Assembly: GCF_009650765.1 (NCBI RefSeq)
Contig: NZ_CP045740.1
Location: 62,001 to 126,000 of the forward strand
Source: Streptomyces sp. SUK 48
GTDB lineage: Bacteria; Actinomycetota; Actinomycetes; Streptomycetales; Streptomycetaceae
Reading direction: 5' to 3'
Length of the DNA: 64,000 nucleotides
Below the pieces are notes generated by a model that worked only from the letters and a program-made list of their open reading frames with translations, did no database searches and was not told the origin of the DNA. Positions 10,152-19,489 of the stretch are shown in pieces (within the stretch, counting starts at the first letter, position 1; each line of letters starts with the position of its first letter). The position numbers were made by a program, and so were the translations under genes.

Positions 10152-13100
10152 CCGTGACTCGACCGCGCACCGTCGCCGACCGGCTGGCCCGCCTGACGCC
10201 CGAGCAGCGGGCGGCCCTCCAGCGCCGACTGCGGCACGGGGAGGAGGGCCCGGCCGCCGAGCCGGACCTCACCCGGCGCTCCGGCGACCGCTCCGTCTTT
10301 CCGCTGGGCCTGGACCAGGAGCGCATCTGGATCCTCGACCAGCTCGATCCCGGCCGGCACACGTACAACATCAGCACCGGGCTGCGGTTCAAGGGCGCCT
10401 TCGACGAGGAGGCGTTCCGGGCGGCCGTCACCGCGCTGGTGCGCCGCCACGAACTGCTGCGCTCCCACGTGGAGGTCCGCGACGGCCTGCCAGTGCTGCG
10501 GGTGAGTGAGGAGTTCGCGACGCCGGTCGAGTTCCTCGACCTGCGGGCCGAGCCGGACGCCGTCGCACAGACCGTGCGCTCGCTGGTGCGGCGGCCGTTC
10601 GACCTCGCCGCCGGCGGACTGCTGCGGGTGGTCGTGGTGCGCGCCGCGGACGACGAGTACCAGGTGATCGAGACGATGCACCACTCGGTGACCGACCAGT
10701 GGTCGTTCGTCCGCCTCAACCGGGAACTCCTGGAGCACTACCGCGCGGCCCGCGAGCACCGTCCCGCCCGGGTCCCCGAACTTCCCGTGCAGTACGGCGA
10801 CTTCGCCGTCTGGCAGCGGCGGTACTTCACCGGTGACCGCCGCCGGACGCACCGCGACTTCTGGCGCGCCCACCTGGAGGGCGTGCCGGCGCATCTGCCG
10901 CTGCCCTACGACGCGCCCCCGGAGAGCCGAGGGCACGAGGGCAAGCACCACTACTTCCGGCTCGACGACGGGCTCAGCGCCGCCTTCCTGGCGATGTGCC
11001 GCTCCGCACGGCTGACCCTGTCCGACGCGCTGCTGGCCGTCTACGTGGGCCTGGTGCACGAGGAGACCGGGTCGCGTGACATCGTCGTCGGCCTGCCGAG
11101 CGCGACCCGCGGCCGGCCCGAGACCCATGATCTGATCGGCTTCCTGCTGACCAATGTCCCGCTGCGCGCCAGGCTGCCCGCCGACCCGACGCCGACGCAG
11201 ATCCTGCACGTGGTGCGGCATGCCTCGGCCGCCGTCGCCGACCATCGTGAAGTGCCCTTCAGCGAGATCGTCGACGCGGTGTCGCCCGAGCGGAGCCTCG
11301 ACCGGTACCCCCTGTTGCAGACCATGCACCTCGTGCTGGACTTCGACGACACCGTGGTCCGGCTGCCCGACGCCGAGGTGCACGGCATCGAGGTCGAGGA
11401 CGGCGTGTCACCGATGGACATCACGGTCGGCTGGTGGCGGGCGGGTGACCGGATGTACGGGCGGTTCGAGTACCGCACCGAGCTGTTCACGGACGCCACC
11501 GTCGACCGGCTCGTCGGACGTCTCCTGGAACTGGTACGGGTCTTCGTGGAGCGGCCGGACGAACCGTTGCGCGCCCGTGCCGCGGCTCCCGCGCCCACCC
11601 CTGCGCGGACCGCCGCGGCGGCGCCCGCGGCCCCCGCTCCGGTGGACCCGGGCGAGCTGCGCCGGATCGCGGCGGTCTGGCGGGAGGTGCTGGGCACCGA
11701 GCCGGGCCCGGACGACAACTTCTTCGAGTGCGGCGGTACGTCCCTGACGGCGGTCCGGCTGGCCCACGCGCTGCGCGGGGCCGGTTTCGCCCTCACCGCC
11801 CGGCAACTGTTCCGCGCCCCCACCATGCGCGGTCAACTGGCCCTGGTCCAAACGGATTCGGCCGCTGTCCGAGGCGGTGCCGAACCGGCGGAGGGGGCGG
11901 TCAGCCCCGAGCAGGAGGATCTGCTGGAAGGCGGTCTTCCGCACCCGGAGCTGTGGGCGCACAGCCTGGTGCTCACCGCCGCCCGGCCGCTGGACCCCGA
12001 GTGGCTGGCCGTGGTCGTCAAACGGGTGGCGGCCGCCCACCCCGGCCTGTGCTCGGCGTTCGGGCGCACGGACATCGGCTGGCGTGCGGACGCCACGGAC
12101 CGCCGACTGTGGCGCGTCGAGGCGCCGGGTGCCGATCCGGCCCGGGTCGCGGCCGCCCACCGCGCCGCCTTCGACCTGCGCGAGGGACCGCTGTTCGCGG
12201 CCTCCCTGATCCCCGGCGAGCCCGACCGGATCGTCCTGACCGCACACCACCTGGTCGTGGACGGCCTGTCCTGGCAGATCCTGGTGGACGACCTCGACCG
12301 GGCCTACCACGGGGCCAGGCCGGCCGCCGAAGCCCGGCACCCGTCGGTGTACGCGGCCTCGTGGCGCGACCACGACGTGCGAGACCAACGCGACTACTGG
12401 CGATACCAATTGGCGGGTGCCGCTCCCCTGGGCTGCCGCACCGGCGGGCCGGACCGGATCGGCGGCGAGACGGCGTACCGGGTGCTCGCGGCGATACCGC
12501 CGGGCGCCGACGCCGCGGACCGGCCGGCCGCGGCGCTGACGGCCGTCGCCAGGGCCACCCGGCCCTGGTTCGGCGGCCGGGACGTCGTCCTCGATCTCAT
12601 CGCCCCCGGGCGGGAGCTGCCGCTCGCGGACGGCTGGGATCCGGGCCGTGCCGTGGGCTTCTACGCCACCAGCCACCCGCTGCGCCTCCCCTTCGCCGAC
12701 GACCCCGGCAGCCACCTGGCGCAGGTGGGCCGCGCTCTGGACGCCGTACCGGACGGTGGCAAGGGCTATCTGGCGCTGCGCTGGTCCGCCGATCCCGAGG
12801 TGCGCCGCGAGGCCGCCGGATGGGGACGGGCCGAGCTGTCCTTCAACTACCTGGGCACGTTGCTCGCGGGCGCGGACAGCGGGCGGTTGTTCACCGTCGG
12901 CGAGCAGGTCGGCCCTTCGGGGAACGACGACGCCTCGCGCTACCACGCCGTCGCCGTCCTCTTCGAAACCGACGGCGAGGAAGCTGTGTTCACCTGGAAG
13001 TTCGACCCGGAGGCCGTCGACGGGACGGCCGTGCGGGCCGCTGCGGCCAGTGCCGCCGAGGAGTTCACTCGGCTGACCGGGCAGCACGGGGCCCAGCCGC

Positions 13101-13183
13101 CCTCGACGGCGGGCATGTCCCTGCACGAGGTGAACCGCATGCTCGCCGAGCTGACCCGAGAGAAGAAGAGCCCCTCCGCATGA
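10148..13183 (+). CDS. NRPS protein C-T-E without adenylation domain
   Basis: A 1011-residue protein. An N-terminal helical segment (LTPEQRAALQRRLRHG, residues about 16-31) resembles that of the preceding monooxygenase. A condensation domain (about 45-470) has MHHSVTDQWS, with Gln replacing the usual Gly of HHxxxDG. A carrier domain (about 495-565) has FFECGGTSLTAVRL. The C-terminal domain (about 580-995) matches epimerization domains: AHHLVVDGLSW, PDGGKGYLALRW and LSFNYLGTL. No adenylation domain is present between C and T, so the carrier must be loaded in trans or receive a preformed chain. GTG 10148 overlaps the upstream stop and the stop overlaps the transporter ATG. No thioesterase follows. 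Confidence 0.9.
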   Translation: MTVTRPRTVADRLARLTPEQRAALQRRLRHGEEGPAAEPDLTRRSGDRSVFPLGLDQERIWILDQLDPGRHTYNISTGLRFKGAFDEEAFRAAVTALVRRHELLRSHVEVRDGLPVLRVSEEFATPVEFLDLRAEPDAVAQTVRSLVRRPFDLAAGGLLRVVVVRAADDEYQVIETMHHSVTDQWSFVRLNRELLEHYRAAREHRPARVPELPVQYGDFAVWQRRYFTGDRRRTHRDFWRAHLEGVPAHLPLPYDAPPESRGHEGKHHYFRLDDGLSAAFLAMCRSARLTLSDALLAVYVGLVHEETGSRDIVVGLPSATRGRPETHDLIGFLLTNVPLRARLPADPTPTQILHVVRHASAAVADHREVPFSEIVDAVSPERSLDRYPLLQTMHLVLDFDDTVVRLPDAEVHGIEVEDGVSPMDITVGWWRAGDRMYGRFEYRTELFTDATVDRLVGRLLELVRVFVERPDEPLRARAAAPAPTPARTAAAAPAAPAPVDPGELRRIAAVWREVLGTEPGPDDNFFECGGTSLTAVRLAHALRGAGFALTARQLFRAPTMRGQLALVQTDSAAVRGGAEPAEGAVSPEQEDLLEGGLPHPELWAHSLVLTAARPLDPEWLAVVVKRVAAAHPGLCSAFGRTDIGWRADATDRRLWRVEAPGADPARVAAAHRAAFDLREGPLFAASLIPGEPDRIVLTAHHLVVDGLSWQILVDDLDRAYHGARPAAEARHPSVYAASWRDHDVRDQRDYWRYQLAGAAPLGCRTGGPDRIGGETAYRVLAAIPPGADAADRPAAALTAVARATRPWFGGRDVVLDLIAPGRELPLADGWDPGRAVGFYATSHPLRLPFADDPGSHLAQVGRALDAVPDGGKGYLALRWSADPEVRREAAGWGRAELSFNYLGTLLAGADSGRLFTVGEQVGPSGNDDASRYHAVAVLFETDGEEAVFTWKFDPEAVDGTAVRAAAASAAEEFTRLTGQHGAQPPSTAGMSLHEVNRMLAELTREKKSPSA

Positions 13184-14484
13184 CATCGACGACCACTCGT
13201 GACAGGCGCCCCCTCACCGCGCTGGTGACGGCGAACTACCTGTCCTGGATCGGCAACACCATGACCTTGGTCGCGGTGCCGCTCTACGTGCTCCAGATCT
13301 CGTCCAGCGCCACCGAGGCGGGCGCGGCGGGGTTCGCCAACGCGCTACCGATGATCGTGGCCGGCCTCGCCGGGGGCGTGATCGCCGACCGGGTCGGCCC
13401 GAAGCGCACCAGCGTGGTCGCCGATCTGGCCGCCGGGGCGTGCATGGCCGCGGTGCCGTTGCTGCACGGCACGGTCGGTCTGGCGCTGCCGGCGCTGATG
13501 GCGCTGCTGTTCCTGCGCACCCTCGCCGACGCGCCGGGTGCGGCGGCCCGGCTGGCGCTGCTGCCCCGGGTGACCGCCCGCGGGCAGGTGCGCTCGGAGA
13601 CCGCCAACTCGCTGTTCGCCTCGGCCCAGCGGGTGGCTTTCGTGGTCGGCCCGCCGCTCGCCGCGCTGATGGCGGGCCTGACCGGTCCGACCGCCGTGCT
13701 CTACGTGGACGCGGGCACGTTCCTTGCCTCGGCCCTGCTGATCATGGCGGTGCCGGGCGGGGAGCCTGCCTCGCGGACCCAGAAGGCGGAGCCGGGCGAC
13801 GTGGCGGAGCCTGCCGGGACCCGTCCGGGCCTGCTACGGGAGGTCACCGAGGGCGCGCGCTACATCCTGCGCACCCCGGTACTGGCGGCCATCATCAGCG
13901 TGGTGGTGTGCACCAACTTCCTGGACGACGCGCTGACCCCGGTGGTGCTGCCGGTCTACAGCCGTGAACTGCTGGGCGGCGAGCGGGCGGTGGGGCTGCT
14001 ACTGGCGGCCAACGGCATCGGCGCGGTCGTCGGATCGTTCGCCTACGCCCCGGCGAGCCGCAGGCTGCTGGCCAACCGGTGGGCGACCTTCGTGGGCTGC
14101 TTCGCGCTGATCTGCGCCGCCCGGCTGGCCATGGTCGCCGAACCCGGGCTGTGGATCATGGTGGCGATCACCTTCGCCATCGGGCTGGCCAGCGGACCGG
14201 TCAACCCCCTCGTCACCGGCGTGGTGGAGCGCTCCACCCCGCCGGACGCGCTGGGCCGGGTCTGGGGTGCGGTGATGGCCATGGCCTTCGCCGCCGCGCC
14301 GGTCGGCATCTTCGCCACGGGCTGGCTCGCGCAGAACATCGGCCTGCGCCCCACCCTCGGGTTGTTCGGCGGTCTGTACGTGCTGCTCATCTGCTACGTG
14401 GTCAGGAACCGCCCGCTGCGGGGCCTCGCCGGGCCGGCGGAGGCAGGTACACGGCTCTCCGAGGACGCGGCGACGACGGGCTGA
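13180..14484 (+). CDS. MFS exporter of the cluster
   Basis: A 434-residue major facilitator superfamily permease with about twelve hydrophobic segments. It opens with YLSWIGNTMTLVAVPLYVLQ and has the loop 2-3 motif GGVIADRVGPKRT. The layout matches the drug or macrolide efflux branch of MFS. Its ATG overlaps the NRPS stop (ATGA), so it belongs to the biosynthetic operon. The likely role is export of, and self-resistance to, the product. Confidence 0.9.
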   Translation: MTSTTTRDRRPLTALVTANYLSWIGNTMTLVAVPLYVLQISSSATEAGAAGFANALPMIVAGLAGGVIADRVGPKRTSVVADLAAGACMAAVPLLHGTVGLALPALMALLFLRTLADAPGAAARLALLPRVTARGQVRSETANSLFASAQRVAFVVGPPLAALMAGLTGPTAVLYVDAGTFLASALLIMAVPGGEPASRTQKAEPGDVAEPAGTRPGLLREVTEGARYILRTPVLAAIISVVVCTNFLDDALTPVVLPVYSRELLGGERAVGLLLAANGIGAVVGSFAYAPASRRLLANRWATFVGCFALICAARLAMVAEPGLWIMVAITFAIGLASGPVNPLVTGVVERSTPPDALGRVWGAVMAMAFAAAPVGIFATGWLAQNIGLRPTLGLFGGLYVLLICYVVRNRPLRGLAGPAEAGTRLSEDAATTG

Positions 14485-14485
14485 C

Positions 14486-14506
14486 GCCGCGCCCGAGCCG
14501 GGCGGC
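14486..14506. terminator. Possible hairpin after MFS gene
   Basis: A short GC hairpin (GCCGCGCCC, loop, GGGCGGC) begins two bases after the MFS stop. The stem is imperfect and there is no T-run, as is common in Streptomyces. It may mark the end of the biosynthetic operon. Confidence 0.35.
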
Positions 14507-14566
14507 ACGGTTTCGCCACACGCGCAAAGACCACCGCCCGGCGGGTCCTCACCCTAGCCTCCTGAC

Positions 14567-15685
14567 ATGCAGTCACCGATCGTTTCCGTACAGGCCCAGC
14601 CGCGAGACGCCGCCTCCTGGACCGCGCTGGCCCGGCGCGCGGAAGCAGGGGGGTACGACGCGCTGCTCGGGGCCGACCACCCGGGCACCGCCGCCTCCCC
14701 CTTCGTCGCGCTGGCCGCCGCGGCGGCGGTCACCGAACGCCTCGGCGTGGGCTCCTACGTCTCCCACGCGGGGGTGCGCGAGCCGCTGCTGCTGGCGTCG
14801 GACGTCGCGACCCTGGATCTCGTCTCCGGCGGACGCGCGCGCCTGGCCCTGGGCGCGGGGCACACCCCGGCCGAGTGGGAGATGCTGGGCGGGCAGCGGC
14901 CGGACGTGGCCGGGCGCGTCCGGCGCTTCCAGGTCGTGGCCGAAGCCTGCCGCGCACTCCTCGCGGGCGAGACCGTCACCCTCGACGGCCCCGAGGCGCG
15001 CGCCCGTGAGGCCCGTCTCACCGGGCCGCGCCCGGTCCGAGGCGATGTGCCGTTCACTTTCGGGGGCGGCAACAGCACGCTGCTGCGCTGGGCGGGGGCA
15101 CACGCGGACGTCGTGGGCCTGAGCGGGCTGGGCCGCAACCTGCCCGACGGCCACACGCACGAGGCGCGCTGGAACCCCGAGGACATCGACCGCCAGATCG
15201 ACCTGATCGAGCAGGGCGCCGCCGGCCGGTCCACCGCCCCGGCGCGCGAAGCACTGGTACAGATGGTGGAGATCACCGACGACGCCGAGGCTGCGGCCCA
15301 CCGCATCGCCGGGCAGCTGAACTGCTCCCCGGCCGACGTGCTCGCCTCGCCCTACGCATGGGTCGGCACGGCACGGGAGATCACGGCCGCGCTGGACGAG
15401 CACCGGCGCCGCTGGGGGATCACCCGCTACGTCGTCCGCGAGTCGCACCTGGACGCGGTGGACCGCCTGCGCGCCCACTTCCCGGAGGGCGGCGGAGCAG
15501 CCGTCACCGAAGGCGGGCAGAAAGCGACGAACAACCTCGTATATGCGGGGACTCATCGCACCGCTGGAGCGGAAGAACGGCTGGACGCTGGCGGAGGAGG
15601 CGGGCCATGCGGGACCCGACCGGATCCACCGGCTGCTGAACAGGATCGACTGGGATGCGGACGAGGTCCTGGACGACGTGCGTGA
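14567..15685 (+). CDS. LLM-class flavin/F420-type oxidoreductase, 3' end fused to IS debris
   Basis: A luciferase-like oxidoreductase of the F420/FMN class. N-terminal ALARRAEAGGYDALLGADH, YVSHAGVREPLLLASDVATL and SGGRARLALGAGHTPAEW are typical. Family members are about 300-320 residues. This frame is 372 because from about codon 323 it reads through into an IS701 remnant (junction near 15537), giving a low-complexity tail. The authentic stop may have been lost. A TAGCCT -10-like box 7 nt before the ATG suggests a leaderless transcript. It may be a tailoring enzyme of the adjacent cluster or an unrelated neighbour. Confidence 0.75.
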   Translation: MQSPIVSVQAQPRDAASWTALARRAEAGGYDALLGADHPGTAASPFVALAAAAAVTERLGVGSYVSHAGVREPLLLASDVATLDLVSGGRARLALGAGHTPAEWEMLGGQRPDVAGRVRRFQVVAEACRALLAGETVTLDGPEARAREARLTGPRPVRGDVPFTFGGGNSTLLRWAGAHADVVGLSGLGRNLPDGHTHEARWNPEDIDRQIDLIEQGAAGRSTAPAREALVQMVEITDDAEAAAHRIAGQLNCSPADVLASPYAWVGTAREITAALDEHRRRWGITRYVVRESHLDAVDRLRAHFPEGGGAAVTEGGQKATNNLVYAGTHRTAGAEERLDAGGGGGPCGTRPDPPAAEQDRLGCGRGPGRRA

Positions 15686-16780
15686 GTACGTCGTGGAACA
15701 TCTCGGGGACCGGGATGCGGTACTGATCGTCGACGACACCGGTTTCCTGAAGAAGGGAGACCGTTCGGCCGGCGTCCAGCGGCAGTACTCCGGAACCGCG
15801 GGACGGACGGAGAACTGCCAGGTCGGGGTCTTCCTCGCCTATGCCACCGACCGCGGCCGCACCCTCATCGACCGGAGCCTTTATCTGCCGACGTCCTGGA
15901 CGGACGACCGGGAACGGTGCAGGCGGGCCGGCATCGACGACGAGGTCGCCTTCGAGACGAAGGTGGCGATGGCCCGGGCGATGGTCCGCAGGGCGATCCA
16001 GGGGAAGATCCCGTTCGGGTGGGTGACCGCGGACGCCGGTTACGGCTATTCCAAGAGCTGGCGGACCGAGCTGGAACGGGCGGACGTCTTCCACGTCATG
16101 GCCACCACCCGGCACGACACCGTCGTCACCCGCTGGGCCATGGACCATCCCGTTCATGACCTGTTCCACGGGCTGCCGCGGCAGAAGTGGAAGCGCCGGT
16201 CCTGCGGGAACGGGTCTCACGGGCCCCGCGTGTTCGACTGGGCACGGGTGGAGGTCCGGCCCTGGCACCGGGAAGACCGCAGGCACTGGGTGATCGCACG
16301 CCGAAGCGTCCGCAGGCCCGAGGAGATCTCCTACTACATCGCCTACTGCCCCGCCGACACCATACTTGACCAGCTCATTCATGTTGCCGGCAGCCGGTGG
16401 GCGGTCGAGGAGTGCTTCCAGACCGCGAAACAGGAATGCGGTCTCGACGACTACCAGGTCCGCCGCTATCCCGGCTGGCACCGCCACATAACCCTGGCCA
16501 TGGCCATCCACGCCTGCCTGACCGTCCTGCGGGCCCGCGAGCTCGATGCGGGGAAAGCAGAAACGGATCCTCTGACCTCGTCCCGCTGAGCCTTCCCGAA
16601 CTCAGGCGCCTAATCCACCGCCTCACCCACCGCCGACCAGACCCGCTCGACCACATCCTGCACTGGTCCCGCTGGCGCCGCCGACGACAACACCAAGCCC
16701 GGATCAGCCACTACCAACGACGCGGCCACACACCACCCGAACCTGCCCAACCATCAGGAAAAGCACCGTTGCAGTACTAG
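15537..16780 (+). pseudogene. IS701-family transposase remnant, 5' truncated and frameshifted
   Basis: The frame opens at an internal position (MRGLIAPLERKNGWTLAEEA), where intact IS701-family transposases have about 60 further residues. DDE-region motifs VLIVDDTGFLKKGD, WVTADAGYGYS and SRWAVEECFQTAKQE are present. Near 16550-16565 the frame shifts: the authentic C-terminus (LVPLSLPELRRLIHRL to PLQY) continues in another frame to 16780. It is doubly broken, so not active. Its left break truncates the LLM gene and its right end touches the STAND gene. Confidence 0.85.
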
Positions 16781-19292
16781 CCCGGTCTGCAGGGCGGCGA
16801 GCCGGGCGCCGCCGGACCTCTGCGGAACGGCCTTCGTGCCCATGAGTTGTACGGCCTGGAGCGCGGTGTCGGTGACGTCGACGCATAGCGGTCGAGCGAG
16901 GTTGGACGTCAAGCTCATACCGCCCTCTGACACGTTCCTTGTCCGAGATTTTCGGCCCGTCACCGTGCAGAGCGAGCTTGCCGCGGATCTGGTTGACGTA
17001 GGGGTGATCGAGTTGGGTGAGAATGTTCAGAGCACCCTGCCAGGCGTCATGGGCTGCGTCGGGGCAGTGCGCGGCATGGTGGGCGTCGCCGAAGCGACTA
17101 AGGATGTCTGCTTCCAGGGGGCGGTCGCCGAGTTCGCGGCACAGGTCAAGGGCGACTTTGTAGCAGGTGACGGCCTGGGAGTGCTGACCCAGGTGGCTGT
17201 GGGCGTAGGCAATGCTGTCCCAGGCATGGGCTTGCCGTTCACGGTCGTCGAATTCTTCCAGGACTGGCAGAGCCTGTCGGCAGCAGGTCAATGCCTTTGC
17301 GTAGTCGCCGAGGCGCGCGTGCGACCAGCCGATAGCGGTGAGGGTCTGGGCCTGCCCCAACTTGTGTCCACAGGACTGGTAGAGGGCGCGGGCTCGACGG
17401 GCGAGCGTAAGTCCTTCGGCAATGGCAGGAGGGTTCTGCCATGCCTTCACTCGGGCGAGTTCCAGGTACGTGCCAGCTCGCCCAGCCAGGTCACCAATCC
17501 GGCCGAACAGTTCGAGGGCGTGGCGTAGGTGATGCCGGGCGTCGTCATAGTCGCCACGGCGGAGGCGGGCGCGGGCGACGATAGCGTGCGCGATGGCTTT
17601 CCCGAGGGGGTCGGCCAGCCGGTCGGCGGCGTCTATTGCGGTGTTGCCGACTGCGGCAAGGTCGTGCCAGTTCCCGCCCCGGTCGAGGTAGGTGGCGAGG
17701 GCGTGGGCCAGTTGCCAGGTGTGGGCGTCGAAACCGGTGGCGGTGGCGTAGCCCACGGCGCTGAGAAGCACGGTCTGTTCGGTGGCGAACCAGGCCAGTG
17801 CCCGCTCGTGATCGGCGAAGTTCTCCAGGCAGACCCCCGGTTGCGGCGGAGGCAGGTCTAGCGAGTCCCGGCCCCGTTCCACTAGCCGGGCGGCCTCGTG
17901 CGCGGTATGCACGTAGTGATCCAGCATCCGGTGCACTGCGGCGCTGCGGTCCTGGTCAGGGTCAATGATGTCGGCCTGCTCATTGGCGTAGGCGCGCAGC
18001 AAGTCGTGGAGCTCGTAGCGCCCGCTGCGTTTTTGCTGGAGCAGGTGTTCGTCCAAGAGCAGTTCCAGTACCTCGGAGACCTCGTCGGCGGTGATGCCCG
18101 CCAATGCGGCCGTCGCTGCCGCGCTGAAGTCCGGACCGGGGTGAAGGCCGATGAGTCGGAACACTTGCTGCGCCTTGTCCGGGAGCGCCTGGTAGGAGGC
18201 GTCGAACACTGGGCGTATGGCGCGGCCGCCGGCGCTGATCGCCTCCAGACGCCTGGCCCGCATCCGGTCGGCGAGTTCGGCCAGGCTCCAGGCGGGCCGG
18301 GAGCGCAGCCGGGCGGCGGTCAGCGCCAGGGCGAGCGGGAGGCGGTCGCAGTAGTCGATGACGCGTGCGGCGGCTTCGGGTTCGGCGGCCACACGTTCGT
18401 GTCCGGCGATCCGGGTGAGCAGGTCGAGTGCTTCGGTGTCGGTGAAGGTGTCGATCAGGTGCGGGGTGGCACCGTCGAGTCCGGCCAGAGTGCGGCGGCT
18501 GGTGATCAGGACCAGGCACGCGGGCCCGGCTGGGATGAGGTCGCGGACCTGGTCCTCGGTAGCGGCGTTGTCGAGCAGCACCACGGCACGACGGTCCCGC
18601 ATTCGGTCGCGGTACATCGCCGCCCGCTCATCCCGGCTCTCGGGGATCTGCTGCGCGGCTACTCCCAGCTGCCGCAGGAACGCCTCCAACACCGCGGACG
18701 GGTCCGCGGGCGGGAACTCGGGGTCGAAACCGCGCAGGTTCACATACAGCTGCACGTCGGTGAAGTGCCCGGTGCGTACCAATATGTGGGCGGCGTGGAT
18801 CGCGAGCTGGGTCTTGCCCACCCCGGCCATGCCCTCGACCGCGGAGATAACGACCGTGTTGGCACCGGCGCGGTCGTGATCCTGCGCCGCGGCCGCGATC
18901 AGGCGCGTGAGTTCCACTTGGCGCCCGGTGAACGTTGCCAGGTCCGTGGGTAGTTGACCGAAGACCCCGACCGGTCCGCCGGTCCTGGCCAGTCCGTGGA
19001 CCTTGATGCATGCTGTGCGCCAAAGATCAACGGCAGGCTCCTCCGCCCCCTGCGCCCGGACGATTCCCACGACCAGGTCCAGGTCCAGGCGACGCCGACC
19101 GACCTTGAAGACGTCCGTGACCGTGAACGGCGACACGACGCGTGCCGGCCGCACCGCTGCTCCGACCCGCTTGGCCAGCGTCCGGTAGGACGGCGACCCC
19201 GCCCAGGCGCGCAATTCGCCTAGCAGGCCGACGAACTCGGCCAGATCAGTCGCCTGACTCGGATCCGGCATCTTGCCCCGCTGCTCGACCAC
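16704..19292 (-). CDS. STAND ATPase: NB-ARC plus TPR signalling protein
   Basis: A large P-loop ATPase of the NB-ARC/STAND class. An N-terminal region (RTLAKRVGAAVR, VVSPFTVTDVFKVGRR) resembles the small N-terminal domain of Streptomyces XRE/AfsR-like ATPases. The Walker A is GMAGVGKTQLAI and the Walker B region is RRAVVLLDNA; the GLPLA-like motif reads DRLPLALAL. A C-terminal array of TPR helices follows (for example GDYAKALTCCRQALPVLEEF). I choose GTG 19292, preceded by GGGGGG; ATG 19271 is the alternative. The last 70 or so residues are Arg-rich and the final 25 lie inside the IS701 remnant, so the natural C-terminus was probably replaced. Likely role: regulatory switch protein. Confidence 0.8.
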   Translation of the reverse strand: MVEQRGKMPDPSQATDLAEFVGLLGELRAWAGSPSYRTLAKRVGAAVRPARVVSPFTVTDVFKVGRRRLDLDLVVGIVRAQGAEEPAVDLWRTACIKVHGLARTGGPVGVFGQLPTDLATFTGRQVELTRLIAAAAQDHDRAGANTVVISAVEGMAGVGKTQLAIHAAHILVRTGHFTDVQLYVNLRGFDPEFPPADPSAVLEAFLRQLGVAAQQIPESRDERAAMYRDRMRDRRAVVLLDNAATEDQVRDLIPAGPACLVLITSRRTLAGLDGATPHLIDTFTDTEALDLLTRIAGHERVAAEPEAAARVIDYCDRLPLALALTAARLRSRPAWSLAELADRMRARRLEAISAGGRAIRPVFDASYQALPDKAQQVFRLIGLHPGPDFSAAATAALAGITADEVSEVLELLLDEHLLQQKRSGRYELHDLLRAYANEQADIIDPDQDRSAAVHRMLDHYVHTAHEAARLVERGRDSLDLPPPQPGVCLENFADHERALAWFATEQTVLLSAVGYATATGFDAHTWQLAHALATYLDRGGNWHDLAAVGNTAIDAADRLADPLGKAIAHAIVARARLRRGDYDDARHHLRHALELFGRIGDLAGRAGTYLELARVKAWQNPPAIAEGLTLARRARALYQSCGHKLGQAQTLTAIGWSHARLGDYAKALTCCRQALPVLEEFDDRERQAHAWDSIAYAHSHLGQHSQAVTCYKVALDLCRELGDRPLEADILSRFGDAHHAAHCPDAAHDAWQGALNILTQLDHPYVNQIRGKLALHGDGPKISDKERVRGRYELDVQPRSTAMRRRHRHRAPGRTTHGHEGRSAEVRRRPARRPADRASTATVLFLMVGQVRVVCGRVVGSG

Positions 19293-19489
19293 TACGCCCC
19301 CCGCGTCGTCCAGCCGTGTTGATGACGGTGCGAGTCTAAGAGTGGACTGAGTGGGTTCGTGTGGGAAGCGTGACTGTGTCCAACCGTTCCGGCCAGCCTG
19401 GACATTGTCCACGGCAGGCCCGGACGAGTCGTCGGCTCGGGCCAGCCCAGACTCATTGAATCCAGTTGCACCCACAGGAGAGAGGCATC

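Noticed and set aside
10148..13183. C-terminal domain read as a second ordinary condensation domain
   Set aside because: The motifs FNYLG, PDGGKGYLAL and AHHLVVDGLSW fit epimerization domains better.
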